A stretch of DNA of 64,000 bases. It comes from Psychrobacter maritimus (GTDB lineage Bacteria > Pseudomonadota > Gammaproteobacteria > Pseudomonadales > Moraxellaceae). Each line of letters opens with the position of its first letter. Positions within the stretch are counted from its first letter, which is position 1. The position numbers and the translations under genes were made by a program. Shown piece after piece: positions 1-8,637 of the stretch. The notes below the pieces were generated by a model. The model was not told the DNA's origin. It made no database searches and was given only the letters and a program-made list of their open reading frames with translations. Where the stretch lies: the NCBI RefSeq assembly GCF_904846345.1, contig NZ_CAJHAJ010000001.1, positions 186,001 through 250,000 of the forward strand, written 5' to 3'.

Positions 1-957
1 GAGTCTGAATTATTCGGTCACGAAAAAGGCGCGTTTACTGGCGCAACAACGACGCGGCAAGGTCGTTTTGAGCAAGCTGATGGCGGAACGCTATTCTTAG
101 ATGAAATTGGTGACATGCCGTATAGCACCCAAACGCGCCTGCTACGCGTACTGGCCAATGGTGAGTTTTTTCGCGTGGGCGGACAACAGCCGGTCAAAGT
201 AGATGTACGTATCATTGCCGCCACTCATCAAAATTTAGAAAAGCTCGTCAAACAAGGCAAATTTCGTGAAGATTTATTTTATCGCCTCAATGTCATTCGC
301 CTGCCATTACCGCCATTACGGACGCGACCTGAAGACATTCCAGCATTAGCCACCTATTTTATGCAGCGCGCCGCTAAACAGATGAATAGTGCGGAGAAAC
401 AACTCCACCCCACGGCGCTAGAGGTGATGCAATCTTTTGAGTGGCGTGGTAATGTCCGCCAACTTGAGAATGTCTGCTTATGGTTGACGGTTATGGCAAC
501 GGGCGATACGGTCATGGTCGAGGATTTACCGCCAGAGCTGATTGAAAAGATGCCCTCGCCTCAAGAACCTCGGTCACAGCAAAACCTGTCCGTAATAGAA
601 ACCACTCAAAATCCGCAGCACAGTGATGGCGCGTATAGTCCCAATCAAAACAAGCAAAACAATCAAAACAAGCAAAACAATCAAAACGTTCAAAACAATC
701 AAGTCAGCCGAACTAATGAAAACCAGAGTTGGCAGCAGGCACTTGCCATATGGGCTGAGCAGTCTTTGCAAACTGGTGAAACTGATATCTTGCAAACCGC
801 AACGCCAGAGTTTGAACGTGTATTGCTAAAGGCTGCTCTCAACCATAGCGGTGGTAAAAAGATAGCAGCCGCTAACTTACTCGGTTGGGGACGCAATACT
901 TTGACGCGCAAATTACAGCAATTAGAGATTACCGCATCAGATAGGCAAGATAATTGA
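1..957 (+). CDS. ntrC: NtrC-type sigma-54 response regulator, 5'-truncated by window edge
   Basis: Sigma-54-dependent activator that uses ATP hydrolysis to open promoters, in NtrC's case for nitrogen-assimilation genes. The reading frame is open from base 1 and opens with [15 protein letters not shown], the sigma-54 contact loop. A Walker B-like run ([10 protein letters not shown]) and an FRxDLxYRL arginine-finger segment follow. The C-terminal Fis-type helix-turn-helix ([19 protein letters not shown]) closely resembles that of enteric NtrC, which is why NtrC is preferred over PilR or other family members. The receiver domain and start lie outside the window. The linker between AAA+ and DNA-binding domains is unusually long and carries an Asn/Gln/Lys repeat encoded by 18-bp tandem units (643-702). 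The family is certain; the NtrC identity is probable. Confidence 0.88.
   Translation, partial: ESELFGHEKGAFTGATTTRQGRFEQADGGTLFLDEIGDMPYSTQTRLLRVLANGEFFRVGGQQPVKVDVRIIAATHQNLEKLVKQGKFREDLFYRLNVIRLPLPPLRTRPEDIPALATYFMQRAAKQMNSAEKQLHPTALEVMQSFEWRGNVRQLENVCLWLTVMATGDTVMVEDLPPELIEKMPSPQEPRSQQNLSVIETTQNPQHSDGAYSPNQNKQNNQNKQNNQNVQNNQVSRTNENQSWQQALAIWAEQSLQTGETDILQTATPEFERVLLKAALNHSGGKKIAAANLLGWGRNTLTRKLQQLEITASDRQDN
643..702 (+). repeat. 18-bp in-frame tandem repeat in ntrC linker
   Basis: Three consecutive 18-bp units start at 643, 661 and 679. The first two are identical (AATCAAAACAAGCAAAAC) and the third differs at three bases; a partial fourth follows. They encode [20 protein letters not shown]. 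The period is a multiple of three, so copy-number change would keep the frame. Confidence 0.9.
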
Positions 958-1061
958 AATTAAAACCAGAAATTATTATAAAAAATTCCTATAAATATCA
1001 ATATTTTATAAAATCCATCGAAAATAATGGCTAAATAATTAAAAATAATCGCAAATAGGGG

Positions 1062-1089
1062 TTGCCAAACTATTCAAACTCTATATAAT
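1062..1089 (+). promoter_or_regulatory. Promoter of tRNA-Leu
   Basis: TTGCCA (1062-1067) and a consensus TATAAT (1084-1089) are separated by 16 bp. Transcription from here would give a leader of about 80 nt before the tRNA at 1178. Inferred from consensus match only. Confidence 0.6.
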
Positions 1090-1177
1090 AGCCAACCACT
1101 GAGACGCACTACCGAATCAGTTAACTATCTCGATGGCATTTGAATTTAACTGCCTTTGATGATAGAGTAACGAAAAT

Positions 1178-1262
1178 GGGGCTGTGGCGGAATTGGTAGA
1201 CGCACCAGATTTAGGTTCTGGCGCCGCAAGGTGTGAGAGTTCGAGTCTCTCCAGCCCCACCA
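1178..1262 (+). tRNA. tRNA-Leu (TAG anticodon)
   Basis: The 85-nt class II tRNA has acceptor GGGGCTG paired with CAGCCCC, discriminator A and an encoded CCA. The anticodon stem CCAGA/TCTGG encloses loop TTTAGGT, giving anticodon TAG (reads CUA/CUG leucine codons). A long variable arm follows, as expected of tRNA-Leu. The T loop is TTCGAGT. It has its own promoter upstream and a terminator downstream. Confidence 0.97.
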
Positions 1263-1296
1263 TTTTCGGATAGTACATCTTAGACCAAATATTAAA

Positions 1297-1320
1297 GCCT
1301 GCTTTTTAGCAGGTTTTTTT
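1297..1320 (+). terminator. Rho-independent terminator after tRNA-Leu
   Basis: Stem CCTGC/GCAGG with a 6-nt loop, followed by seven T residues. It lies about 35 nt after the tRNA, between it and the end of the convergent kinase gene. Confidence 0.85.
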
Positions 1321-1344
1321 GTGTCTAGAATTTAGTATTCATGA

Positions 1345-2379
1345 TTATAATCTTTCCAAATCCACCACAATCTCTTCCATACTTTGATACCTTCTCTCTA
1401 CCCGCTTCGCCAACGCTTTATCAATGATACCTTGATAACCACTATACTCTAACGGCAATGTTGGAACTGGCTGTTGGCAATGTTGAATTGCCCACTCTCT
1501 TAACGGCGCACCACTCTGATTATCAATATTAAAAGGCCGCTCGCCCGTTAATGTTTCATACATCATTATCCCAAACGCGTAAATATCACTTTGTAGCGTT
1601 GCGCCCTGTCCTTGCCAGCGTTCAGGGGCAAGATAGGCTGGCGTACCAGCAGCACTATCTCCTGTACTATTTTTATCACTGTTTTGAGCAATATCGTCAT
1701 TAATTGCTTCTGCCAAAGCAAAGTCAGTTAATAATAAATCAGGTGTGATACTGCTATTATCCGCATGATTTGGCATGAAACCATCTAGCAAAATATTACT
1801 GGGCTTAATATCATTATGTAGCCAGCCAGCGTTATGTAGATGAGATATAAGATACGCAGACCGCCCAATAAAATGATGCTTTTGTATGTTTGTTAATCGC
1901 GAGTGATTTTGAGAATTAAGCTGAGATGCCAAGCTGCCATTTGGATAATAAGGCATGACAAGGATAGTCAGCTGCGAAGACGGTTTTAGTATTTGAATCG
2001 TGACGTTATCGTAGGCTAGTATTGGTGGAGCGATAGCAGGCAGGCTGTTTTCACTGATTGATATATTTATAGATTTTAAAACGTCAGCCTCATAAGCTAA
2101 ATCAGCCGATTCTTTATTGCTGTCAGCACTTAGCTGCCATTTAATCATTACCTGACCAAACTGTGGATGCTGGCCGCGCGTTAACCCTTGGTAATTGGCC
2201 TCACCACTATCACTTTGCTGACTGACTCGCTGATGCGCTATCTCGTTATAATGCAAGCTTGAGAATAAAGTCGTCAGCACTGGCAGAATTTTCTGTGCTT
2301 GCGTTTGTAGTGCTTGTTCTGTACTTGCTTGCTTTGCACACGCTTTTTCTGTAGATGGATTACTGGCACTATTTTTCAT
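1345..2379 (-). CDS. Hanks-type Ser/Thr protein kinase
   Basis: A 344-residue soluble eukaryotic-like protein kinase. ATP-binding lysine is probably K80 (VMIK), and a candidate partner acidic residue is E97. The catalytic loop is HNDIKPSN with D190, and the activation segment ends in GTPAYLAPERW (APE at 251-253). The metal-binding DFG motif reads DFA (219-221), while the catalytic and APE motifs are intact, so activity is plausible but not assured. No transmembrane segment or PASTA/sensor domain is seen; about 60 hydrophilic residues precede the kinase fold. It is divergent from the DUF815 ATPase with 69 bp between starts, so the two may share regulatory DNA. Substrates are unknown. Confidence 0.85.
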   Translation of the reverse strand: MKNSASNPSTEKACAKQASTEQALQTQAQKILPVLTTLFSSLHYNEIAHQRVSQQSDSGEANYQGLTRGQHPQFGQVMIKWQLSADSNKESADLAYEADVLKSINISISENSLPAIAPPILAYDNVTIQILKPSSQLTILVMPYYPNGSLASQLNSQNHSRLTNIQKHHFIGRSAYLISHLHNAGWLHNDIKPSNILLDGFMPNHADNSSITPDLLLTDFALAEAINDDIAQNSDKNSTGDSAAGTPAYLAPERWQGQGATLQSDIYAFGIMMYETLTGERPFNIDNQSGAPLREWAIQHCQQPVPTLPLEYSGYQGIIDKALAKRVERRYQSMEEIVVDLERL

Positions 2380-2448
2380 GGTAAAGTGAAGCCTTTATAC
2401 GTCTAGTATGCCAAACGACATTTTAATTTATATAAGCGATCAATTATT

Positions 2449-3426
2449 ATGCCCCAATCCACTAACACCCATATGAATTATGCCCTACCCGACCATTTAT
2501 TGGATTTACTTGGGCAGTATCTGCAAGAGCAGGTCACGCCAACCATCGAGATTGATCCTGCCGAGCTGGCCTATCGCTGGGTTGGCGGTCATCAGGGCCA
2601 TCTAGAGCCGCTGGCTGTTAACTTGTTTTTAAGTTTAGATGACTTGCATGGTATCGATACGCAAAAGGCAAAACTGGTACAGAATACACGGCAGTTTCTA
2701 AAGGGCTATCCTGCCAATCACGTCTTGATGACAGGCACACGCGGCGCTGGCAAGTCATCGCTGATTCGGGCATTGCTACAAGCTTATCATAGCGAAGGAC
2801 TGCGTATTATTGAAATTGCCCGTGATGACCTGCGGGTGCTTGATAAGATTCGCGCCGCCATTAATGCGCTGCCAGCGGATTGTGGCTGCCACTATGTGGT
2901 GTACTGTGATGATTTGGCGTTTAACGGTCAAGATGAGAGTTATCGGACGTTAAAAAGTGTGTTGGACGGCTCGCTGGATTCAGAGCAAGACAAGCTATTG
3001 GTCTATGCAACCAGTAACCGCCGTCATCTTTTGCCACAACTTATGAAAGACAATGTCAATATCTATAACGGCCAAACCGATGAGGTCAACCCTTATGAAA
3101 CCATTGACGAGACGGTATCGCTGTCTGATCGATTTGGGCTTTGGTTGTCCTTTCACCCCATGGATCAAAACACTTACTTACACATCGTTCGCCATTATTT
3201 ATCGCTTTCGCCAAATCGCAATCTAGATAATGCGAATGACGTTAAAGAAAGTAATGTTAATAAAATTGATGTCGAAACAGCCAATAAGACGCTACCTGAT
3301 AATATCAGAGCAGCAGCATTACGCTGGGCATCAGAGCGCGGCGGACGTTCGGGACGTGTGGCGTACCAGTTTAGCCGCTACTGGATAGGACAAACACAAT
3401 TGGCAGCTGAGGATAATAACTCTTAA
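2449..3426 (+). CDS. DUF815-family AAA+ ATP-binding protein
   Basis: A 325-residue cytosolic P-loop ATPase. The Walker A motif is GTRGAGKSS (96-104) and a Walker B-like segment is YVVYCDDLAF. The spacing and the segment around the P-loop (VLMTGTRGAGKSS) are characteristic of the DUF815 family, whose biochemical role is not established. The C-terminal part includes an Asn/Asp-rich insertion (about residues 260-285) and ends in an arginine-rich AAA lid region. The start codon follows a short intergenic region shared with the kinase. It is convergent with RNase Z downstream. Family assignment is good; function is unknown. Confidence 0.85.
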   Translation: MPQSTNTHMNYALPDHLLDLLGQYLQEQVTPTIEIDPAELAYRWVGGHQGHLEPLAVNLFLSLDDLHGIDTQKAKLVQNTRQFLKGYPANHVLMTGTRGAGKSSLIRALLQAYHSEGLRIIEIARDDLRVLDKIRAAINALPADCGCHYVVYCDDLAFNGQDESYRTLKSVLDGSLDSEQDKLLVYATSNRRHLLPQLMKDNVNIYNGQTDEVNPYETIDETVSLSDRFGLWLSFHPMDQNTYLHIVRHYLSLSPNRNLDNANDVKESNVNKIDVETANKTLPDNIRAAALRWASERGGRSGRVAYQFSRYWIGQTQLAAEDNNS

Positions 3427-3439
3427 AAGTTATTTAGAT

Positions 3440-4558
3440 TTATTGTTTATAATCGCGTGCAGAGCCTAGATACTGCACGCGGCTACCCTCTTCTTCGTCT
3501 ATCAAATCAGCTGAGCCATTCACCATATATTGGTCAAAATCTGCTGCCAACCATAGATTGCCTGCATAAGCACTTTGGGCATCCAAGCGAATATGCGCCA
3601 TGTTCGGCGTACTACTCTGTGGGTTATCAAAGCTTTGATAGCGAGCGCTAAAATGGGTCAAAATTAGATTTTTAAGCTCATTGTTTTGAGCGAACCTACC
3701 TACCAGCTGTGCGCTACTATGCATGGGATCAAAATCTGGGTTTTTTGCCTGAATCTTATTTAACACTTCATGAGTATAAGTGGCTTCATGCACCAGTAAA
3801 TCTGCATCGACTACCGCAGCGCTTAGGTAGTCTGGGGTATCGTTATCGCCTGCAACCACCACTCGTGTATTTTGAACTTCATTGTCAACATAATCTGCTG
3901 CGTAAAGCTTACGGCCATCTTCGGTCACAACATCTTCGCCCTGTTGCAGTCTGCCCCACAGCGCGCTTGCTGGAATACCTGCCGCTGTTAATTTATCGGT
4001 ATTAAGTGTACGTCGGCTGATGGTTTCAGTTATCGCAAATCCATAAGAGGCGACGCGATGCGATAAAGGATGAATATTTATAACCAGCTGATGTTGATTG
4101 TCTAAAGGGATAATTACTTGATCTTTATTTTCACTATTTGGCTCAGACAACAAATCTTCTATCGCCATAAAGTTAATAGCAAACGGAAAGTATAGCTCAG
4201 TCGTTAAAGTAATAGCTTCAAGCAGCGTCGCTATCGCTTTTGGCGCAATAAGCGTCAGCGCCGCAGTACGTCCTGACATGGCCGCACTCGCCAGCAATCC
4301 TGGCAAACCATAGCAATGATCGCCATGCACATGGGTAATACAAATGGCTTCGAGCTGATGCAAAGATAGCTTGGTATGTAAGAGCTGCTGCTGGGTGCCT
4401 TCACCGCAATCAACTAAAACCCAAGGACGCGACTTTTTGTTTTGCTGTCGACTTGCCCCCGAGCTATAAGGATTTAGGCTCTCAATCGCCAGCGCTGTGA
4501 CGTTACGCTGCTTGGTTGGTACCCCTGCGGAAGTACCCAAAAAGGTAAGCTTTAGCAT
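3440..4558 (-). CDS. rnz: Ribonuclease Z (tRNase Z)
   Basis: Zinc-dependent endonuclease of the metallo-beta-lactamase fold that removes 3' trailers from tRNA precursors. The signature THVHGDH (residues 75-81) supplies zinc ligands, followed by GLPGLL. Further ligand regions are visible (VVAGDNDTP, VHEATYT, LTHFSARY), the last resembling the family's HFSxRY motif. Length 372 is slightly above the usual 300-330, with an extra insert around residues 28-45. The gene is 31 bp downstream of the small membrane protein gene on the same strand, so they are probably co-transcribed. tRNAs with encoded CCA here are typical substrates for other trimming enzymes, so the exact in vivo role is not given by the sequence. 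Confidence 0.93.
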   Translation of the reverse strand: MLKLTFLGTSAGVPTKQRNVTALAIESLNPYSSGASRQQNKKSRPWVLVDCGEGTQQQLLHTKLSLHQLEAICITHVHGDHCYGLPGLLASAAMSGRTAALTLIAPKAIATLLEAITLTTELYFPFAINFMAIEDLLSEPNSENKDQVIIPLDNQHQLVINIHPLSHRVASYGFAITETISRRTLNTDKLTAAGIPASALWGRLQQGEDVVTEDGRKLYAADYVDNEVQNTRVVVAGDNDTPDYLSAAVVDADLLVHEATYTHEVLNKIQAKNPDFDPMHSSAQLVGRFAQNNELKNLILTHFSARYQSFDNPQSSTPNMAHIRLDAQSAYAGNLWLAADFDQYMVNGSADLIDEEEGSRVQYLGSARDYKQ

Positions 4559-4589
4559 AGACGCACTCTTTTATCTAAATCCTTACTTG

Positions 4590-4847
4590 CTATAACGACT
4601 GGCATAGCATGGTTCTTTGACCTTCAATCATTTGCCCGCCATTGGCCGTACATTCATTGACCATATTGGACTCATAAGATTTCCAGCCGCCATAAAAGCT
4701 AGCAACACATAAAATAACTACCAGCAATTTTTGTGACCATGCTTTGATAGATACTTGCTGGTTATTCACTTCTGCAGCCTCTATATGCTGTTTAGCAGCA
4801 ACCTCACTGTCAGTGGGTTTACTATTGGGTTTATTCAGGTCTGTCAT
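4590..4847 (-). CDS. Small single-pass membrane protein, unknown function
   Basis: I do not recognise a family. The 85 residues comprise a hydrophilic N-terminus of about 40 residues rich in Asn, Lys and Glu, one transmembrane helix (LLVVILCVASFYGGW) and a short C-terminal tail containing two cysteines (ECTANGG and MLCQSL). If the tail is periplasmic those cysteines could form a disulfide. The gene sits just upstream of rnz on the same strand, and a terminator lies immediately before it, so it probably begins the rnz transcript. Coding is supported by position and composition, not homology. Confidence 0.6.
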   Translation of the reverse strand: MTDLNKPNSKPTDSEVAAKQHIEAAEVNNQQVSIKAWSQKLLVVILCVASFYGGWKSYESNMVNECTANGGQMIEGQRTMLCQSL

Positions 4848-4857
4848 TTTTTATCCT

Positions 4858-4893
4858 AAAAAAGGTTTTGTCTATAAATAAACAAAACCTTTT
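4858..4893 (-). terminator. Terminator after GST gene
   Basis: Inverted repeat AGGTTTTGT/ACAAAACCT flanked by A-run and T-run, so it can work on either strand. It lies between the GST stop codon and the small membrane protein gene, both minus strand. Confidence 0.75.
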
Positions 4894-4940
4894 ATTATCA
4901 TATTAAATTAGTCATTGATTAACGATTAAATGCGTCTCGT

Positions 4941-5609
4941 TTAAAACTGTAAACGACCGCCCTTTTCTTCGGCACGCTTAAAGGCATCGCGCTCTTCACA
5001 ACGTTTAAGCCAGTTTAAGATATTGGCATATTTACTGCTATCTAAACCGCCACCAGCATTGGCACCGACAATAGCAAGATGCATTTGGATATCAGCGGCA
5101 CTAAATTCAGCGCCTGCAAACCAATGATTGTCTTGCAGATGCTGCTCCATCATGGTCAATATGGTATCTAAGCTTTTGCTAATCATGCTTTTTTCGACTT
5201 GATTGCGAATGCTTTTGCTCACAGGCTTGATAAGCATCGGCGACTGCTCAACCACTTTGGTAAACACCAAACGTATGACCAGTGGCGGCATCACTGACGC
5301 TTCGGCAAAATGCAGCCAAAACGTATACGCTTCCCACGCCGCTTCATTGTCATCCGCAGGCTTGAATTGCTTCTCGCTATCATAATGCTTAAGCAAATAC
5401 TCAATGATAAATCCTGACTCAATGAGCACACGCTCATTTACTTCTAACATCGGCGCATGACCGAGCGGATGTATTTGTTTTAAACTGTCAGGAGCGCGGT
5501 AGGCTTTATTGCGCGCATAGCAAGTCAGTTTATAATCAACCTCAAGCTCTTCTAATAGCCAGATAATACGAAACGAGCGTGAGTTTGCTAAATGATGAAG
5601 GTGTAACAT
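4941..5609 (-). CDS. Glutathione S-transferase family protein
   Basis: A 222-residue cytosolic GST. The N-terminal thioredoxin-like domain begins MLHLHHLANSRSFRI, with serines near residue 10 in the usual catalytic position, and contains the glutathione-binding segment HAPMLEV...LIESGFIIEYL (cis-Pro and Glu-Ser). The all-alpha C-terminal domain contains AADIQMHLAI, matching the conserved N-capping region (S/TxxD). Substrate is not predictable. The gene is monocistronic, ended by a bidirectional terminator. Confidence 0.9.
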   Translation of the reverse strand: MLHLHHLANSRSFRIIWLLEELEVDYKLTCYARNKAYRAPDSLKQIHPLGHAPMLEVNERVLIESGFIIEYLLKHYDSEKQFKPADDNEAAWEAYTFWLHFAEASVMPPLVIRLVFTKVVEQSPMLIKPVSKSIRNQVEKSMISKSLDTILTMMEQHLQDNHWFAGAEFSAADIQMHLAIVGANAGGGLDSSKYANILNWLKRCEERDAFKRAEEKGGRLQF

Positions 5610-5861
5610 AAACCATCCTAGTTATAGTGTGAATAAGCAATAATAATGATAGGTAGCGCCCGCATTCCATTGCTAACATTGCTAAACCTTTTGAGCAGCA
5701 TTAGACATGATTGATTAGGCATGATTAAGCATTGTTTTCAGCGTGGCAGCACTGCTGTCGATAATAGCGCAATTAACCAGCCTTTAACACAGAAACTGTG
5801 TAGAGCACGGCTACAAAACCATGCCTAGCAAGTCAAACTTATCGCCCTTAAGCTGTCAGTG

Positions 5862-6932
5862 TTATTTAGCATGTAATTCTTCAATTTTGCGCGTCATCTT
5901 GTCTATTTTTTGCTGATATTTTCTAATTTTACGGAAACGATGCGCGGTCAGTACGCCTTTAATACGGCGATTTTTTAGGCGGCGGCGCGGCGGGAAACTG
6001 CCGACTTGAGGCTCGTTATACCCTTGCAAGCGGTCGTCACGCTTACGAGTCACATAACCAAGCGCACTATCGGCAATCATAATCAGCAGCGCGATAAAAA
6101 TCATACCGTACATAAATAATGAGCCACCATCATCGATGCTTTGGTGCAAAATCGTGATGGAAAATATAAATAAAAATATCGGCTCAAGGTAGCATAAAGT
6201 GCCAAATAGCGAGACCGGCAGCTTTTGACTAGCGACCATAGTCAGTGCCATCGCCGCCGTACTGATGATACCCAGTAGCGGCAACAGATACCAAAATTTA
6301 TCCGTCGCTATCGCAAGCTCAAAGCCACCGCTCATATATAAGGCGATGATAACCACCGGTGTTAATAAAACCAAATCCGAGATCAGCCCAGTAATCGGCG
6401 GTACAGCAAGCTTACGACGCAGGAGATAATAAGGCGGATATCCCAAACAGACAAATAAAGTCGCCCAAGAAATAGCGCCATATTGCCAGACATCATAGGC
6501 AATACCGAGCGCAGCACAGATGGTAGCCACCCACTGTAGCAGCGTCATGTCTTCATTATAAAAAAAGCGCCCCACGATAATCATAATCATGGGGTATAAG
6601 AAATACCCCAATGTCACCTCTAGACCCAAATCATTGACGGGTGCCCACATAAATATCCAGATTTGCGCGCCCAAAATCGGTGTGGGTATGATAAATAAAA
6701 ACCACTCTTTTGCGGTCTTTAAGGTTTTGAGGTAATCAAAAATATGCTGCCATTGTTTAAGGACACTGACCAGTAGCACCAAGCTCAATAGCATCATCAG
6801 CACGCGCCAAGAAGCAACCTGCGTCCCCGATAATGGCTGCATCAATAGACCAAATAAAAATAGCAATGCATAGAGAAAATTTGCTGCCACTGCAACGATG
6901 GTGCCTTGCGACGTCTGATTGGTGGGGAACAT
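5862..6932 (-). CDS. RarD-like EamA/DMT permease, copy 1
   Basis: Inner-membrane transporter of the drug/metabolite superfamily, RarD type, with about ten hydrophobic segments and two EamA halves; substrate unknown. The segment LGYFLYPMIMIIVGRFF matches RarD. A basic cytosolic tail of about 70 residues (GSFPPRRRLKNRR...) follows the last helix and is shared with the neighbouring paralogue. The reading frame is open to 6986, but the ATG at 6932 is chosen: it aligns with the start of the paralogue (NQT-QGT after the start), has the same AAGG-N8 spacing, and the longer form would run through a terminator. 356 residues. It probably arose by tandem duplication with the gene at 7225. Confidence 0.88.
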   Translation of the reverse strand: MFPTNQTSQGTIVAVAANFLYALLFLFGLLMQPLSGTQVASWRVLMMLLSLVLLVSVLKQWQHIFDYLKTLKTAKEWFLFIIPTPILGAQIWIFMWAPVNDLGLEVTLGYFLYPMIMIIVGRFFYNEDMTLLQWVATICAALGIAYDVWQYGAISWATLFVCLGYPPYYLLRRKLAVPPITGLISDLVLLTPVVIIALYMSGGFELAIATDKFWYLLPLLGIISTAAMALTMVASQKLPVSLFGTLCYLEPIFLFIFSITILHQSIDDGGSLFMYGMIFIALLIMIADSALGYVTRKRDDRLQGYNEPQVGSFPPRRRLKNRRIKGVLTAHRFRKIRKYQQKIDKMTRKIEELHAK

Positions 6933-6976
6933 AACAACAGCCTTTAGAGATAATCGCACGTCCTTGGCAATTTTGA

Positions 6977-7014
6977 AAAAAAACAAAAGCCTCAGACGCG
7001 AACGTCGGAGGCCT
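6977..7014 (-). terminator. Terminator between the two RarD-like genes
   Basis: On the minus strand a stem GCCTC-C-GACG / CGTC-T-GAGGC with a TTCG-containing loop is followed by a T-rich run. It ends transcription of the 7225-8295 gene just before the 6932 start, which argues that the copy 1 gene has its own promoter or depends on read-through. Confidence 0.75.
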
Positions 7015-7224
7015 TCTGTCTATAAGCTTTTTATCTATAGAATCTTTTGCTGATAAATCAATCGTATAATGTTGAGATAAACGCTGTAAATACTGAGTGC
7101 TTATATCAAGCTTTACATTATGTCAAAGTCAGAATAGATAAGCAATACATTGACTTAACCCGCCTATTCATTTTGATATGTGGCTTATTAACTCTATCCG
7201 TTTAACGCATATCCATCGCTCTAT

Positions 7225-8295
7225 TTACTTAGTATCTAGCTGCTCGATTTTACGCTGTATTCTATCCATCTTTTTTTGATAACGACGCATCTTACGGAAG
7301 CGATGGGCGGCTAACACCCCATCGATACGGCGATTTATCAAACGACGGCGCGGTGGAAAGCCACCCACTTGTGGCTCGCGGTAGCCATGCAAATGATTAT
7401 CACGGCGACGACGAAGATAACCCATTATACTATCAGCAATCATGATAAATAACGCCAAAGTAATCATGCCGTACATAAATAACGAGCCGCCTTCATCGAG
7501 GCTTTGGTTTAAAACGGTAATGGATAAAACAAACAGCAGCATCGGTTCTACATAACTTAGGGCACCAAATAATGACACTGGCAGCTTACTACTGGCAACC
7601 ATAGTCAGCGACATGGCAAGCGCACTAAAAGCACCGAGCAGCGGCAATAAATACCAAAACTTTATGTTTTGTGCCGCCACGCTAAAGCCGCCACTGCTAT
7701 ACAGCATGATGAGCACCACCGGCGTCAGCAAGGTCAAATCTGACAGTAAACCGGTAATAGGCGGTACGGCAAGCTTACGCCGCAGGAGATAATAAGGCGG
7801 ATAACCCAAGCATACAAATAACGTTACCCACGATACCGTCCCATATTGAAAGATATCATAGCCAATCCCCAATGCTGCAAGTAGCGCTGCCATCCACTGC
7901 AATGCACTCATATGCTCATGATAAAAAAAGCGCCCCAGCACTATCATCACCAGCGGCAATAAAAAATAACCCAAGGTGACATCAAGACCGAAACCATTGA
8001 CCGGCCCCCACATAAACAGCCAAATCTGCCCACCCAATATCGGCGTAGGTAATATAAATATCAGCCATTCTTTCGGGGTTTTTAAAGTTTTTAGATAATC
8101 AAAAACGTGTTGCCATTGCTTAGTAAAACTGACCAATATCAGCAAGCTCAATAGCATCATCAGCACCCGCCATGACGCTACTTGCGTACCTGTTAAGGGC
8201 AACATAAATAGGCCAAACAAGAACATCAATGAAAACAAAAAACTGGATGATATTGCGGCTAATGTTCCCTGAAAAGTTTGATTGGTCGTAAGCAT
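7225..8295 (-). CDS. RarD-like EamA/DMT permease, copy 2
   Basis: A 356-residue paralogue of the downstream gene, identical in length and very similar throughout (for example LFVCLGYPPYYLLRRKLAVP is shared exactly). It has about ten transmembrane helices, two EamA halves, and the same arginine/lysine-rich C-terminal tail (PPRRRLINRRIDGVLAAHRF). The start at 8295 has an AAGG ribosome binding site eight bases upstream. Transport substrate is unknown; RarD itself was named from chloramphenicol sensitivity, which does not define a substrate. Between this gene and gyrA lie a terminator and a palindromic repeat. Confidence 0.88.
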   Translation of the reverse strand: MLTTNQTFQGTLAAISSSFLFSLMFLFGLFMLPLTGTQVASWRVLMMLLSLLILVSFTKQWQHVFDYLKTLKTPKEWLIFILPTPILGGQIWLFMWGPVNGFGLDVTLGYFLLPLVMIVLGRFFYHEHMSALQWMAALLAALGIGYDIFQYGTVSWVTLFVCLGYPPYYLLRRKLAVPPITGLLSDLTLLTPVVLIMLYSSGGFSVAAQNIKFWYLLPLLGAFSALAMSLTMVASSKLPVSLFGALSYVEPMLLFVLSITVLNQSLDEGGSLFMYGMITLALFIMIADSIMGYLRRRRDNHLHGYREPQVGGFPPRRRLINRRIDGVLAAHRFRKMRRYQKKMDRIQRKIEQLDTK

Positions 8296-8397
8296 AACAA
8301 CGGCCTTAAAATAGCGCTTAATGGGTATTATTTATAATAAGTTTATAAAGGTTAGTAATCATAATCAGTCAAATGTAATATCAATATTTCACGTATT

Positions 8398-8463
8398 GCT
8401 GGTATAAGTTTTTTGCAGCCTCTGTCTGCGTAGGCACAGCAAGCAAGAAAAACTTATACCAGC
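8398..8463. repeat. Long palindromic intergenic element
   Basis: Perfect 16-bp arms (GCTGGTATAAGTTTTT and its complement) at 8398-8413 and 8448-8463 enclose 34 bp that itself contains a CTGT...ACAG imperfect inverted repeat. The size, symmetry and intergenic position resemble REP- or MITE-like elements. Only one copy was seen in this window. Confidence 0.7.
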
Positions 8464-8554
8464 AGTGCCGTAGCGTTTTAATGTATTTTAACTATAAAAG
8501 CTAAGATGTATAGGTTAAAAGCTTAAAACAAACTTTGAGAATAAACAGTACTCA

Positions 8555-8592
8555 AAAAAAAGCCTCCAACGATATCGTCAGAGGCTTTTTCT
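8555..8592 (-). terminator. gyrA terminator
   Basis: Minus-strand stem GCCTC...GAGGC around the palindrome ACGATATCGT, flanked by T-rich sequence on both sides, about 50 bp after the gyrA stop. The stem resembles the one at 6977-7014. Confidence 0.85.
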
Positions 8593-8637
8593 AGAGCAGT
8601 ATTGCTAACTAAACTAAAAAGCTAACAACTGAGATAG

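Larger units (their letters stand above)
8296..8637. other. gyrA-rarD intergenic region
   Basis: About 340 bp with no coding capacity seen. It holds a long inverted repeat (8398-8463) and the gyrA terminator (8555-8592). The promoter of the copy 2 transporter should lie in 8300-8400, but no clear consensus was found. Confidence 0.6.

Noticed and set aside
620..710. CRISPR-like array in the ntrC repeat
   Set aside because: The units are contiguous 18-bp in-frame repeats without unique spacers and encode the protein linker.
8398..8463. Rho-independent terminator of the copy 2 transporter or gyrA
   Set aside because: The arms are long but the loop is 34 bp and no T run follows; the gyrA terminator is clearly at 8555-8592.
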